Positions 25,258-35,515 of a stretch of 50,311 nt of DNA are shown one piece after another. The DNA comes from Desulfuromonadaceae bacterium (GTDB lineage Bacteria; Desulfobacterota; Desulfuromonadia; Geobacterales; Pseudopelobacteraceae). The position numbers and the translations under genes are program-made. The stretch's first letter is position 1. The number at the start of each line of letters is the position of its first letter. The DNA lies in NCBI GenBank assembly GCA_028683435.1, contig JAQUIG010000017.1, forward strand, positions 1 through 50,311, given 5' to 3'. The notes below the pieces were generated by a model. That model worked only from the letters and a program-made list of their open reading frames with translations. It did no database searches and was not told the origin of the DNA.

Positions 25258-26076
25258 TCACTCCCCCCACTTCAGTTCGCCGGATTCAAAAACAGGCCCT
25301 TCGGTGCAGACACAGCGGTAATCAGGATTGTCCGCTGAGTGGGAGTGCCCTTGGGTGACGCAACCGAGACACGCGCCGACGCCGCACGCCATGTACCCTT
25401 CCAGCGAAACCTGACAGGGAATGCTGTGTTCTGCCGCGATTCCGGCAACGGCGTTCAGCATGCCGTGCGGACCACAGGCGTACATTGTCGCCCTCCCCCG
25501 CAGCAGCTTCAATCGCCGCAGCAGCGCCTCGGTCACCAGACCGCATTCACCGAGAGAGCCATCTTCGGTGGCGGTGTAACATTCGATTCCAAGCCGCTCG
25601 AATTCGGTGATACAGAGAATGTCATCCCTTGTCCGTCCGCCGGCAAAAAGCCTCACCTTTGACCCCTTAACCAGCTCTTTCGCCAGCAGATAGAGCGGTG
25701 CCAGTCCTACCCCGCCGCCAACGATCAGTTTTTCCTCCTCCGCCGCAGCAAGGTCGAATCCTTTGCCGAGCGGTCCCAGAACATCGAGGAGATCTGAACC
25801 GTGCAGCGTCGACAGCATCGCGGTTCCCTTCCCCACTACCCGGTAAAGCATTTCCAGATACGGCTGTGGAACCGCACCGCTCTGGACGGGGGTGTAGGTG
25901 CCGACATCAAAAATGCCGAATGGGCGGCGCAGCAGCGGGTCGATGGCACCATTAACGCGCACCATCACAAACTGGCCGGGACGCGCCGCAGCACATTCCG
26001 GTGGAGCGGTCATCCGCATCCGCCAATAGCCGGGGGAGACCTCAATATTTGAAAGAATCATTGCGGTAAACTGCAT
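25258..26076 (-). CDS. pyrK: Dihydroorotate dehydrogenase B, electron-transfer subunit
   Basis: This 272-aa protein has the FAD-binding start ([24 protein letters not shown]), the NAD-binding [20 protein letters not shown] and [10 protein letters not shown], and the 2Fe-2S cluster segment [15 protein letters not shown] with the last cysteine in [16 protein letters not shown]. It passes electrons from PyrD to NAD. Its ATG overlaps the TAA of rimI (TAATG). The tail of the remnant at 5342-5515 belongs to a related but different family. Confidence 0.95.
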   Translation of the reverse strand: MQFTAMILSNIEVSPGYWRMRMTAPPECAAARPGQFVMVRVNGAIDPLLRRPFGIFDVGTYTPVQSGAVPQPYLEMLYRVVGKGTAMLSTLHGSDLLDVLGPLGKGFDLAAAEEEKLIVGGGVGLAPLYLLAKELVKGSKVRLFAGGRTRDDILCITEFERLGIECYTATEDGSLGECGLVTEALLRRLKLLRGRATMYACGPHGMLNAVAGIAAEHSIPCQVSLEGYMACGVGACLGCVTQGHSHSADNPDYRCVCTEGPVFESGELKWGE

Positions 26077-26537
26077 TACAGGTTCTCCTTGAGATTTTTT
26101 TCCATCAGAATCGCGTCTTCGGCCGACTCATAATATCCGCTGCGAATGCCGACGCGTTCAAAGCCTAACTGCCGGTAGAGTGAAATGGCGGCACTATTGG
26201 AGGCACGCACCTCAAGCGCCATCGTTTCCGCCCCCTGTTCGAGAGCCATCCTGAATGCCTCCCCCAGCAACATCCGCGCAATACCACTCCCCCGCCGGTC
26301 CGGTGACACTGCAACGTTCAGTATCTGCGCTTCTTCAAACAGTGACATCAGACAGACATAACCAACCACACTCACATCTTCAACAGCTACGAACGGCCAT
26401 GAATAACGGGCAGCAATCTCATGCTGAAAATGTTCACGTTTCCAAGGGGTTGCATAGGAGACCATCTCAATTGCCACGACGGACTCAAGGTCATCCTCGG
26501 TCATTGCCCGGACATAAAGCATCGGCTGTTCATTCAT
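26076..26537 (-). CDS. rimI: Ribosomal protein S18-alanine N-acetyltransferase (RimI-like)
   Basis: This 153-aa GNAT protein has YVRAMTEDDLESVVAIE, YATPWKREHFQHEI, the acetyl-CoA loop VSPDRRGSGIARMLLGEAF, and ALEVRASNSAAISLYRQLGF with ERVGIRSGYY. All are typical of RimI, which acetylates the N-terminus of ribosomal protein S18. The ATG at 26537 or one at 26522 is possible; neither has a clear ribosome-binding site. It is the first gene of rimI-pyrK-pyrD. Confidence 0.88.
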   Translation of the reverse strand: MNEQPMLYVRAMTEDDLESVVAIEMVSYATPWKREHFQHEIAARYSWPFVAVEDVSVVGYVCLMSLFEEAQILNVAVSPDRRGSGIARMLLGEAFRMALEQGAETMALEVRASNSAAISLYRQLGFERVGIRSGYYESAEDAILMEKNLKENL

Positions 26538-26596
26538 AGCGGCACATAATAAGCAAACGGGCAGCGCTTGTAAACGCTTTATACTCTCATTACACA

Positions 26597-26624
26597 TTGA
26601 CAGCATACGTATTATCTGCATAAC
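26597..26624 (+). promoter_or_regulatory. Candidate promoter of the efflux operon
   Basis: TTGACA at 26597-26602 and CATAAC at 26619-26624 are 16 bases apart, about 70 bases before the TolC-family start at 26699. The -10 box is only a fair match. Confidence 0.35.
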
Positions 26625-26698
26625 TTCGGGTCTGAATACTGGTGAGCTCAAAGAACTCAGACGAATGCTGAATATTTTACGCGGGGAACGGAGAGTCT

Positions 26699-27973
26699 AT
26701 GAATTACCTTCATGCTAGCCTTGCTGTTGTGGTCTGCCTCGGCATGGCGGCCCACTCATGGGGTGCGCCGCTACCCCTGCAGGATTGCCTGCAAAGAGCG
26801 CGCGACAATAATCCGGCCCTCAAAAGTGCCGTCTGGGACAGCCGCATTGCCCTGGAAAACACCCGCCTGGCAGCGGCTGCCACCTATCCACGCATTGAGA
26901 CCCATGCCGGATACACGATGCAGACGGAACCGCAGGCAATAAAGTCGGCTGGAGGCACGACTGAGACCCAGGAGCAGAACTTTGCCTTTGCCGGAATTGC
27001 GGCCGATTATATTCTCTACGATTTCGGACGGCGCGATGCGAAGGTCCGGCAGGCAAACGCTTACACCGAAGCGGCGGCAGAGGGATTCATGTTCACCAGA
27101 GGTGATATCACACTGCAGGTTATCGAGGCGTACTTCAGGATTCTTGAAACCGACCGACTGATTCAGGCGGCAGACGAGGAGGTCGTCCAGATAACGGAAC
27201 ATCGCCGCGTAGCTCAGGTTCTGTTTGAGGAGGGGGTCGTTACCCGCAATGATGTCCTGCAGGCAGATGTACGCCTCGCCTCTGCCGTGCAAAAGCGGCT
27301 GGCGGCTCTCAACACACGCGAGAACGGCTGGCTGCTCCTTAATTTTCTTACCGGCAGTGAACCCGGATTCCGGGGCGAACTGGACGCAACCTCTTCACTG
27401 GGCGACTCCCGACAGAATACGGTGGACACGAGAGACCGCCTGGGCAACCGTCATGACATCAAGGCACAGAAGCAGATACTTGATGCCAGCGAGTTTGAGG
27501 TGCAGGGAAATCTAAAAAACTATGTACCAGAGATCTATACCCGTCTCGGCATGGATTATGTCCAGAATGACAAGGTGCGGGAACAGGCGGTCTACTCGGC
27601 AACGCTGGGCATTCGCGTCAATCTGTTCGACGGTTATGCCTCGCAAGCGGCACACAAGAAAGCGGTCAAGCAACGTTCAAAACAGCAGGAGACCCTCAGG
27701 CTGACTGAACAGCGTGCGCAGCTTGAGATTTCAACCTCCCGCAATGATGCCCGTGTGGCTCAAGAGCGAATAAGCGTGACCGAAGCGGCTATCAAGCAAA
27801 GTGAAGAGAACCTGCGCATCAACATGGAGCGCTATCAGGAACGGGTCGGCATTGCCTCGGAAGTTTTGGATGCCCAGACACTGGTGACACAGACCAAAAC
27901 CGACTACTACCGGGCGCTCTATGATTTCCAGACCGCCACCGCCCGCCTGCAGAATGCGCTCGGCGAGCTTTAA
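26699..27973 (+). CDS. TolC family outer-membrane efflux protein
   Basis: This 424-aa protein has a signal peptide (MNYLHASLAVVVCLGMAAHS) and two TolC-type repeats. The first begins LPLQDCLQRARDNNPALKSA and contains DYILYDFGRRDAKVRQANAY. The second contains LGIRVNLFDGYASQAAHKKA and ends YRALYDFQTATARLQNALGEL. It should form the trimeric outer-membrane exit duct. It is the first gene of a complete tripartite set with the adaptor and MFS pump that follow. The ATG has GGAG five bases upstream. Confidence 0.93.
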   Translation: MNYLHASLAVVVCLGMAAHSWGAPLPLQDCLQRARDNNPALKSAVWDSRIALENTRLAAAATYPRIETHAGYTMQTEPQAIKSAGGTTETQEQNFAFAGIAADYILYDFGRRDAKVRQANAYTEAAAEGFMFTRGDITLQVIEAYFRILETDRLIQAADEEVVQITEHRRVAQVLFEEGVVTRNDVLQADVRLASAVQKRLAALNTRENGWLLLNFLTGSEPGFRGELDATSSLGDSRQNTVDTRDRLGNRHDIKAQKQILDASEFEVQGNLKNYVPEIYTRLGMDYVQNDKVREQAVYSATLGIRVNLFDGYASQAAHKKAVKQRSKQQETLRLTEQRAQLEISTSRNDARVAQERISVTEAAIKQSEENLRINMERYQERVGIASEVLDAQTLVTQTKTDYYRALYDFQTATARLQNALGEL

Positions 27974-28001
27974 ACAACAACAAAGAAATAACGGAGGAGA
28001 T

Positions 28002-29126
28002 ATGGCAGAAGAGACCGGATCACCAGCAGAACCGCAGGATGCATCAGAGACCGCGCCGACAGAATCAGCACCCGATTCAAAACCGGGAGGCAACAAAAGG
28101 ATCAAAGCGCTGATCGTTTTGCTGACCGTCATTATTGTCGGCGGATGGTTCGGCCTGAAATGGTTCATCTCCAGTAGAAGCAACATTGAAACCGATAACG
28201 CCTTTATCGAAGCACGTATTGTCCCGGTCTCCTCCAAGGTTTCCGGCACAGTGGCACGGGTGTTGGTGAACGACAACCAGCTTGTCAAGCGGGGTGATCT
28301 GCTGCTTGAAATTGACGAACGCGACTACCGGCTCCAGATAGAACAGGCTGCTGCCGGAGTAGGCATCGCAGAAAACGAAACCGGCGGCGAGCAAATGAAG
28401 GTAGAGGGGGCCCGTGCAGCACTTCAATCTGCTAAAGCCCGCTTCGATCAGGCTGTGGTGGATCAGAAGCGCGCGGAAAGACTGTACAGCCGCGATGTAC
28501 TGCCAAAAGATCAGCTCGATCGCCTGAGGACCGCCAGACAGGTCGGTGAAGCGCAGCTGAAAGAGGCGGAGGGAGCGCTCAAACGTGCTCAAGCCGAAGC
28601 CGGCCTAGCCACCAAAGCGGGGAGCAAAGCCAAGATACGTCAGCGCAAAGCACAGCTGAATGACGCTGAACTGCAGCTTTCGTACACAAAAATCTATGCC
28701 CCCCGGGAGGGGTATATCACCCGTAAATCGGTCGAAGCGGGTGTCAATATTCAGGCAGGGCAACCGCTGATGGCACTTGTGCCGCTGCAGGATGCCTGGA
28801 TAACAGCCAACTACAAGGAGCGCCAGCTTACCTATCTGAAACCGGGACAAAAGGTCGAGTTTTCCGTCGATGCTTATCCGGGCAAAACTTTCAACGGCAC
28901 GGTAGACAGCATCATGGCCGGTACCGGAGCGGCGTTTTCCCTGCTCCCCCCCGAAAATGCCAGCGGCAACTATGTCAAAGTCGTCCAGCGGGTGCCGGTC
29001 AAGATCAACATCGACGCTCATGCCGACCCGGAACGATTGCTCCGGGTCGGCATGAGCGTCATTCCGGTCGTGCTGACCGGCAGGACCAGCGGTGAAGTAC
29101 TAAAGGAATTGAATCCCTTTAAATGA
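28002..29126 (+). CDS. Membrane-fusion adaptor of an MFS efflux pump (EmrA/HlyD family)
   Basis: This 374-aa protein has an acidic cytoplasmic N-terminus, one membrane anchor (ALIVLLTVIIVGGWFGLKWF) at about residues 35-55, the lipoyl-like segment VSSKVSGTVARVLVNDNQLV, then KRGDLLLEIDERDYRLQIEQ. A long coiled-coil hairpin (residues about 125-240) and a beta-barrel part with IYAPREGYITRKSVEAG and VEFSVDAYPGKTFNGTV follow. It bridges the inner-membrane pump and the TolC-type duct. The ATG at 28002 follows GGAGGAG. Its end overlaps the pump gene by four bases. Confidence 0.93.
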   Translation: MAEETGSPAEPQDASETAPTESAPDSKPGGNKRIKALIVLLTVIIVGGWFGLKWFISSRSNIETDNAFIEARIVPVSSKVSGTVARVLVNDNQLVKRGDLLLEIDERDYRLQIEQAAAGVGIAENETGGEQMKVEGARAALQSAKARFDQAVVDQKRAERLYSRDVLPKDQLDRLRTARQVGEAQLKEAEGALKRAQAEAGLATKAGSKAKIRQRKAQLNDAELQLSYTKIYAPREGYITRKSVEAGVNIQAGQPLMALVPLQDAWITANYKERQLTYLKPGQKVEFSVDAYPGKTFNGTVDSIMAGTGAAFSLLPPENASGNYVKVVQRVPVKINIDAHADPERLLRVGMSVIPVVLTGRTSGEVLKELNPFK

Positions 29127-30679
29127 GCGAAGATAAAACCATAAATAAATGGCTGATCACGGTTACCGTCATGCTCCCCGCGATCATGGAGATCATCGAC
29201 ACCTCGGTTGCCAACGTCGCGCTGCCGCACATGCAGGGGGCCCTCAATGCAGGGACGGATGAGGTCACCTGGGTACTGACCTCCTATCTCGTTGCCAACG
29301 CCGTGGTACTCCCGATGACCGGCTGGCTGTCACGCGTTTTCGGCCGCAAGCGCTTCCTGATGACCTGTATCGTCATATTCACGCTGGCATCACTGCTCTG
29401 CGGTGCGGCACCGAACCTGGCGTCACTGATTTTCTTCCGCATCCTGCAGGGGGCCGCCGGCGGGGCCTTGATCCCGATCAGCCAGGCGATCCTGATGGAA
29501 ACATTCCCCCCCAACCAGCGCGGCATGGCAATGGCCATCTTCGGGGTAGGTGCCATGTTCGGCCCGATCGTCGGTCCGGCTCTGGGGGGATGGATCACCG
29601 ACAACATGAGCTGGCGCTGGATCTTCTACATCAATCTTCCGATCGGTATTATCTCTATAATCATGTCCGCCTTCTTTATTTTTGATCCTGACTATCTGCG
29701 CCAGAAAGTCAAAGCGATGAAGATCGATTACTGGGGGCTGTTCTTACTGGTTGCCAGCATGGGATCTCTGCAGGTAGTGCTGGATAAGGGGCAGCAGGAG
29801 GATTGGTTTAACTCGTCTTTTATAATCTCTTTCAGCATCATTACCGTACTTTCCCTGATAGCGCTGGTCTGGGTCGAACTGACCCATGAACATCCGATCA
29901 TCAACCTGCGCCTGTTCAAAAACGTATCGTTCTCGGCCGGCAACCTGATCATGTTCGTGGTCGGTTTTGCCCTCTACAGCTCCATCATGCTGATCCCGCT
30001 CTTCCTCCAGACCCTGATGGGGTATTCAGCCACCGATGCGGGGATGGTCATGGCCCCGGGCGGAGTGGCGACACTCCTCACCATGCCGCTGGTAGGAGCG
30101 GCACTGGCCAAACGGGACGGCCGAAAAATCGTTTTTTTCGGACTGCTGCTCGGAGCAACCTCGATGTTTATCATGCAGGGACTGAACCTTCAGGGCGCCT
30201 TCTGGAACTACACCTGGCCCCGGATTGTCCTCGGTTTCGGGCTGGCGATGATCTTTGTGCCGCTGACTACCGTTACTCTCGCCTCTATCTCCCGTGAAGA
30301 GATGGGCAATGCTACCGGCATGTTCAACCTGCTGCGCAATATCGGCGGCAGCGTCGGCATCGCCATGGCGGCTACCATGCTGACCCGTTACCAGCAGTTT
30401 TACCAGACCACTCTTGTTGCCAACGTCAATCCGTACAACCCGGTCTGGCAGACCCGTGTTGAGAGCCTGAAACAGGCGCTGATTTCCAAGGGGATTGCCG
30501 CCTCTCAGGCGGACACGACTGCGCTCGGCATTATGTATGGAGCCGTGCGCCGCCAGGCGGGCGGCCTCGCCTTCAACCGTATCTTCTTCACCATCGGCCT
30601 GGCTTTCCTGATCATCATTCCACTGCTCTTTCTGCTAAAGCGCCCTTCACACACCGAAGGGGGCGGCATGGGGCATTAA
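29123..30679 (+). CDS. MFS drug transporter, DHA2 family (EmrB/QacA-like)
   Basis: This 518-aa membrane protein has about 14 predicted helices and the DHA2 marks: MEIIDTSVANVALPHMQGAL in helix 1, WVLTSYLVANAVVLPMTGWL, the loop motif SRVFGRKRF, and GGALIPISQAILMETFP plus GPIVGPALGGWITD in motif C. It would export toxic organic compounds by proton antiport together with the adaptor and TolC-type protein encoded just upstream. No regulator is next to the operon. The ATG is within the adaptor stop (ATGA), indicating coupling. Confidence 0.94.
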   Translation: MSEDKTINKWLITVTVMLPAIMEIIDTSVANVALPHMQGALNAGTDEVTWVLTSYLVANAVVLPMTGWLSRVFGRKRFLMTCIVIFTLASLLCGAAPNLASLIFFRILQGAAGGALIPISQAILMETFPPNQRGMAMAIFGVGAMFGPIVGPALGGWITDNMSWRWIFYINLPIGIISIIMSAFFIFDPDYLRQKVKAMKIDYWGLFLLVASMGSLQVVLDKGQQEDWFNSSFIISFSIITVLSLIALVWVELTHEHPIINLRLFKNVSFSAGNLIMFVVGFALYSSIMLIPLFLQTLMGYSATDAGMVMAPGGVATLLTMPLVGAALAKRDGRKIVFFGLLLGATSMFIMQGLNLQGAFWNYTWPRIVLGFGLAMIFVPLTTVTLASISREEMGNATGMFNLLRNIGGSVGIAMAATMLTRYQQFYQTTLVANVNPYNPVWQTRVESLKQALISKGIAASQADTTALGIMYGAVRRQAGGLAFNRIFFTIGLAFLIIIPLLFLLKRPSHTEGGGMGH

Positions 30680-30722
30680 AGCCACTCACTCACCCACAAA
30701 ATGTAGTCCCCCATCCATCCCC

Positions 30723-30752
30723 TTGACACTACAACTTGCCATAAGGCATAAT
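30723..30752 (+). promoter_or_regulatory. Candidate promoter of dnaE
   Basis: TTGACA (30723-30728) and CATAAT (30747-30752) are 18 bases apart, about 27 bases before the dnaE start region. Confidence 0.5.
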
Positions 30753-30786
30753 CCGACCTCACTGATTTGCCTGGAGGCAGCACCGC

Positions 30787-33700
30787 ATGGACACACCCGA
30801 TAGTTCCAAAAACGCCCCATCTTCTCCCTTCGTCCATCTCCACCTTCACACCCAATATTCCCTGCTCGACGGCGCTATCCGCTTTGATGACCTGATCGCG
30901 AAGGCCAAAGCGTACAACATGCCTGCGGTTACGATTACCGACCATGGCAACATGTTCGGGGCGGCGGAGTTTTATCTCAAATGCAAGAAGGCCGGCGTCA
31001 AGCCGATCATCGGCTGTGAGCTCTACCTGGCACCCGGATCACGCTTTTCAAGGGAGGCCAAAGGCATCTCCGACGCGGCTTACCATCTGGTCCTGCTCTG
31101 CGAGAATATGCAAGGATACAGGAATCTTTCCTACCTGACCTCGGCCGGGTACAAGGAGGGGTTCTACTACCGCCCCCGTATCGACCGCGAGCTGCTTTCG
31201 GGGCGCTCCGAAGGGTTGATTGCCATGTCAGCCTGCCTCAAAGGTGAAGTGGCCATGCAGTGCGGCCGAGGCAGAATGGAAGATGCCGTCGCTACCGCCC
31301 GCTGGTACAGCGAACTCTTCCCCGACCGCTACTACATCGAACTGCAGGAAAACACCATCCCGGAACAGGATGTCGTCAACAAGCGGCTGATGGAGGTGGC
31401 GGCCGAACTGAAGCTGCCCCTTGTTGCGACTAACGACTGTCATTACATGAATCGCGAGGATGCCCGTGCCCATGAGGTGCTGCTCTGCATCCAGACCGGA
31501 AAAACCATGTCGGATCCGACACATATGAAGTTCTCGGTCGATGAATTTTACGTCAAATCACCGGAGGAGATGACGCAGGCTTTCAGCTATTGCCCCGAGG
31601 CGATAAGCAACACCCTGACAATTGCCGAACGTTGCAATATTGAACTGGCGGTGGACGGCAAAACCTACTATTTCCCACACTTCGAACCGCCCGCAGGGCA
31701 GAATCATGATGGGATGCTGAGGGAACTGGCAACTGACGGTCTTAAGGAGCGGATGACGGCTATCCTTGCCAAATATCCCGACATGACCCTGGAGCAGCAG
31801 CAGGGATATTTCGACCGTCTGGAAATTGAGCTGAAATGCATCTGTGAAATGCAGTTTCCCGCCTATTTCCTGATTGTCTCCGACTTTATCCGCTGGGCCA
31901 AGGACAAGGGCATCCCGGTCGGTCCAGGCAGGGGTTCGGCCGCCGGTTCACTGGTCGCATACGCCACCAAGATAACCGATCTTGACCCGCTCCCTTACAA
32001 CCTGCTGTTCGAGCGGTTCCTCAACCCGGAACGTATCTCCATGCCGGATATTGACGTCGACTTTTGCCAGGATCGCCGCGGTGAGGTGATCCAGTATATG
32101 GTCGAAAAGTATGGACGTGATCGCGTCTGCCAGATTATCACCTTTGGAACCATGGGTGCCAAGGCGGTGATACGTGACGTTGGGCGCGCGCTGAACATTA
32201 GCTATGGTGAGGTCGATCAGATTGCCAAGCTGATTCCTGACGACCTGAAAATGACGCTGAACAAGGCGCTGCTGCAGGAGCCTAAACTGAAAGAGATGTC
32301 CGCTGCCGATCCGCAGATCAGGGATCTGCTCGAAACCGCGCTCTGCCTGGAGGGGCTGACTCGGCACGCTTCAACTCATGCCGCAGCGGTCGTGGTAGCT
32401 CCGGATCAACTGGAAGAATTTCTGCCGCTCTACAAGGACCAGAAGACCGGTTCGATCAACACCCAATACTCAATGAAATACGTTGAGCTTGTCGGCCTGG
32501 TCAAGTTCGACTTCCTCGGGCTCAAAAACCTCACCGTCATACAGAATGCCGTCAAACTGATACGCGAGGGAAAGGATCCGGCTTTCGACATAACCCTGCT
32601 CAAAGATGATGACCAGGCGAGTTATGACCTGATAACTGCCGGCAACACGACCGGCATCTTTCAGCTTGAATCAAGCGGCATGAAGGAGATGCTCGTCAAG
32701 CTGAAACCTTCCTGTTTTGAGGATGTAATCGCGGCTGTCGCCCTCTATCGTCCCGGCCCCTTGGGTTCCGGCATGGTGCAGGACTTCATCGACCGCAAGC
32801 ACGGCATACAAAAGGTGGTCTATGACCTGCCGCAACTGGAGACGATCCTGAAAGATACCTACGGGGTCATCGTTTACCAGGAGCAGGTCATGCAGATTTC
32901 CCGTACACTGGCCGGCTACTCACTGGGTCGCGCCGACTTGCTGCGCCGCGCCATGGGGAAGAAGGACCCGGTCGTCATGGCCAAAGAAAAGGAACCGTTT
33001 CTCGCGGGCGCCAAAGAGCTGGGTATCGACCTCAAAAGGGCCGGCGAGGTCTTTGACCTGATGGCCAAGTTTGCCGAGTACGGCTTCAACAAGTCCCATT
33101 CGGCCGCCTACGCCCTGATCACCTACCAGACCGCCTATCTGAAAGCTCACTACCCGGTGGAGTTCCTGGCCGCACTGCTGACCTGCGACATGGACAGCAC
33201 CGACAAAGTCGTTAAGAGCATCAACGACTGCCGTGAACAGGGTATCGAGGTGCTGCCGCCGGACATCAACTCATCCGGACTCTCTTTCACCGTTGCCGGC
33301 ACATCGATGCGCTTCGGTTTGGGAGCGGTAAAAAATGTCGGGAGCGGGGCCATCGAGGCCATCTTGGAAGCCCGCAATGATGGACCGTTTAAGAGCCTTT
33401 ATGATTTTTGCGAACGGGTTGATCTGAGAAGAGTAAACAAAAGGGTGATTGAATCGTTGATCAAGTGCGGCGCCTTTGATTCAACCGGTGCTGCCCGTTC
33501 CGCCCAGATGGAGGGGTTGGAAGCTGCTTCAAATTATGGTCAGAAGATCCAGGAGGAAAAGGCCAGTGCCCAGGTTTCGCTGTTCGGCACGGAAGAGGTA
33601 TCAAGGGGAAATAGCACCGGCGGCATGAAACTCCCCAACACAGCCGAATGGCATGACAAGGAAAAATTGGCTTACGAGAAAGAGGCTCTCGGCTTTCTTA

Positions 33701-34344
33701 TCACCGGCCACCCGCTGGATCGCTACATTGATGACGTCAAGCGCCTCTCCAACACCGATATCGCCAGCATGGTGGAAATGGCTGAGGGGAGCGAAGTGCG
33801 GATTTGCGGCATCGTCTCCGCTCTCAAGGAAATTACGACTAAAAAGGGCGACCGGATGGGATTCGCAACGATTGAAGATCTGACCGGTTCCGTGGAAATC
33901 ACTGTATTTTCAGATATATACACGGTCGCCTCTGCACTGTTGAAATCCGATGATCCGCTGCTGGTGATCGGCAAGCTGGAAAAGGGCGAAAAAGGGTGCA
34001 AAGTGCTGGTCATGAAGGGTGGTGAGGAGAATAACGGCAAACGCTTCCAGCATGATCGCGGGCCGGCAGGCGACATCAAGCTCCTAGCCGAGGCGCGCGC
34101 CCAGACGACCAAAAAAGTATTATTCAACCTGCGTACCGATGAAACCATGCCGGAGCAAATCACCCTCCTCAAGGAGGTCATCGAACGACATCCCGGGAGT
34201 GTACCGACCTGCATCCAGTTTCTGATACCGGCACGGAGCCGCTCCATCATGCCGCTGGCAACCGGAATGAACGTCACGGCCAGTGACGATTTAAGGCTGG
34301 AAGTGGAACGACTGTTAGGGTATAATGCCGCCACTTTTGAATAG
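30787..34344 (+). CDS. dnaE: DNA polymerase III alpha subunit
   Basis: This 1185-aa protein is the replicative polymerase. The N-terminal PHP domain has FVHLHLHTQYSLLDGA and TITDHGNMFGAAEFY, and the polymerase active site has MPDIDVDFCQDRRGEVIQYM. Further marks are VGPGRGSAAGSLVAYATKIT, LEGLTRHASTHAAAVVVAP, the YRPGPLGSGMVQDFIDRK segment, a helix-hairpin-helix region around GLGAVKNVGSGAIEAI, and a C-terminal OB domain (SEVRICGIVSALKEITTKKG). The length is normal. GGAGG precedes the ATG by nine bases. It starts the run dnaE-accA-rluB-corC-lnt-prfB. Confidence 0.97.
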   Translation: MDTPDSSKNAPSSPFVHLHLHTQYSLLDGAIRFDDLIAKAKAYNMPAVTITDHGNMFGAAEFYLKCKKAGVKPIIGCELYLAPGSRFSREAKGISDAAYHLVLLCENMQGYRNLSYLTSAGYKEGFYYRPRIDRELLSGRSEGLIAMSACLKGEVAMQCGRGRMEDAVATARWYSELFPDRYYIELQENTIPEQDVVNKRLMEVAAELKLPLVATNDCHYMNREDARAHEVLLCIQTGKTMSDPTHMKFSVDEFYVKSPEEMTQAFSYCPEAISNTLTIAERCNIELAVDGKTYYFPHFEPPAGQNHDGMLRELATDGLKERMTAILAKYPDMTLEQQQGYFDRLEIELKCICEMQFPAYFLIVSDFIRWAKDKGIPVGPGRGSAAGSLVAYATKITDLDPLPYNLLFERFLNPERISMPDIDVDFCQDRRGEVIQYMVEKYGRDRVCQIITFGTMGAKAVIRDVGRALNISYGEVDQIAKLIPDDLKMTLNKALLQEPKLKEMSAADPQIRDLLETALCLEGLTRHASTHAAAVVVAPDQLEEFLPLYKDQKTGSINTQYSMKYVELVGLVKFDFLGLKNLTVIQNAVKLIREGKDPAFDITLLKDDDQASYDLITAGNTTGIFQLESSGMKEMLVKLKPSCFEDVIAAVALYRPGPLGSGMVQDFIDRKHGIQKVVYDLPQLETILKDTYGVIVYQEQVMQISRTLAGYSLGRADLLRRAMGKKDPVVMAKEKEPFLAGAKELGIDLKRAGEVFDLMAKFAEYGFNKSHSAAYALITYQTAYLKAHYPVEFLAALLTCDMDSTDKVVKSINDCREQGIEVLPPDINSSGLSFTVAGTSMRFGLGAVKNVGSGAIEAILEARNDGPFKSLYDFCERVDLRRVNKRVIESLIKCGAFDSTGAARSAQMEGLEAASNYGQKIQEEKASAQVSLFGTEEVSRGNSTGGMKLPNTAEWHDKEKLAYEKEALGFLITGHPLDRYIDDVKRLSNTDIASMVEMAEGSEVRICGIVSALKEITTKKGDRMGFATIEDLTGSVEITVFSDIYTVASALLKSDDPLLVIGKLEKGEKGCKVLVMKGGEENNGKRFQHDRGPAGDIKLLAEARAQTTKKVLFNLRTDETMPEQITLLKEVIERHPGSVPTCIQFLIPARSRSIMPLATGMNVTASDDLRLEVERLLGYNAATFE

Positions 34345-34352
34345 CATATCCT

Positions 34353-34476
34353 GTACTATTTAAACACAGAGACACAGAGGACACCGAGAAAACATGATGA
34401 TTTAAGGTTATACCCCCTATGTCTTATCGTTTTTTAAATACTCTGTGTTCTCTGTGTTTCCGTGTTAGAAAATATG
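34353..34476. repeat. Imperfect inverted repeat of CACAGAG-rich arms
   Basis: The stretch near 34361-34390 (AACACAGAGACACAGAGG...) and the stretch near 34437-34466 (CTCTGTGTTCTCTGTGTTTC...) are imperfect reverse complements separated by about 45 bases. Such CACAGAG/CTCTGTG elements recur between genes in Geobacter-type genomes, as I recall. Here it fills the dnaE-accA gap. Confidence 0.65.
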
Positions 34477-34492
34477 AAGTGAGGTATACATA

Positions 34493-35449
34493 ATGGCAAC
34501 CCCGTTTTATCTTGAATTTGAAAAGCCGATTGTTGAGTTGGAAAAGAAAATTGAGGAATTGAACGCGCTGGCCGGTGAAGGGCTGGATATCTCGGGCGAT
34601 ATAGCAGCTCTTGAAGGTCGCGTTGAGAAGATGCGGGGTGATATTTTCTCCAACCTCTCCAGATGGCAGACCGCACAGGTGGCCCGTCACATCAACCGCC
34701 CCTTTACCCAGGACTACATCAATCTCATGTTCACCGAGTTTGTTGAGCTGCATGGCGACCGGAACTACGGCGATGATCATGCCATCGTCGGCGGTCTGGC
34801 GCGTTTCAACGGCCAACCGGTGATGGTGGTCGGACACCAGAAGGGACGGGACACCAAGGAGAAGGTCTACCGCAATTTCGGCATGCCCAATCCGGAAGGA
34901 TACCGCAAGGCACTGCGTCTCATGCAGATGGCTGAGCAATTCAAGCTGCCGGTTATCACTTTTGTAGACACACCAGGCGCTTATCCCGGCATCGGTGCCG
35001 AAGAGCGCGGCCAGGCCGAGGCGATCGCCCGCAACCTGCGCGAGATGGCGTCCCTGCGGACTCCTATTATCGTCTGCATCACCGGTGAAGGAGGGTCAGG
35101 CGGAGCGTTGGCCATCGCCGTCGGCGACCGGATTCTGATGTTGGAACATTCGGTCTATGCCGTTATCTCACCGGAAGGGTGCGCCGCCATTCTCTGGTCG
35201 GACGGTACGAAAGGCCCCCAGGCCGCCGAAGCACTCAAGCCTACGGCAAAGGACATCATCAAACTGGGCGTCATCGACGAGATCATCGAGGAACCGGTCG
35301 GCGGAGCCCACCGCGACCACAAGACCACCGCCAGCAACATGAAGGAGGCTATTGCCCGCCACCTGACCGAACTGAATAAGCTTTCCGGTGATGAACTTGT
35401 GGAAGAGCGCTACAAAAAGTTCAGAGCCATGACACGGCTGGCTGAATAA
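34493..35449 (+). CDS. accA: Acetyl-CoA carboxylase, carboxyltransferase alpha subunit
   Basis: This 318-aa protein has the family start [20 protein letters not shown] and the core [60 protein letters not shown] and [20 protein letters not shown], with [20 protein letters not shown]. It transfers carboxyl from biotin to acetyl-CoA in fatty-acid synthesis, together with AccD (not in the window). GAGG lies eight bases before the ATG. A short hairpin with a T-run follows at 35478-35504. Confidence 0.97.
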   Translation: MATPFYLEFEKPIVELEKKIEELNALAGEGLDISGDIAALEGRVEKMRGDIFSNLSRWQTAQVARHINRPFTQDYINLMFTEFVELHGDRNYGDDHAIVGGLARFNGQPVMVVGHQKGRDTKEKVYRNFGMPNPEGYRKALRLMQMAEQFKLPVITFVDTPGAYPGIGAEERGQAEAIARNLREMASLRTPIIVCITGEGGSGGALAIAVGDRILMLEHSVYAVISPEGCAAILWSDGTKGPQAAEALKPTAKDIIKLGVIDEIIEEPVGGAHRDHKTTASNMKEAIARHLTELNKLSGDELVEERYKKFRAMTRLAE

Positions 35450-35477
35450 AATGTTTTTCAGGATATATTTACAATTT

Positions 35478-35504
35478 GGGCGGTTTAACCGCCCACGTTT
35501 TTTT
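35478..35504 (+). terminator. Terminator or attenuator between accA and rluB
   Basis: GGGCGG and CCGCCC pair around a TTTAA loop and are followed by ACG and seven T. It lies in the 66-base gap, so it separates accA from rluB partly or fully. Confidence 0.75.
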
Positions 35505-35515
35505 AAGGGACCAAC

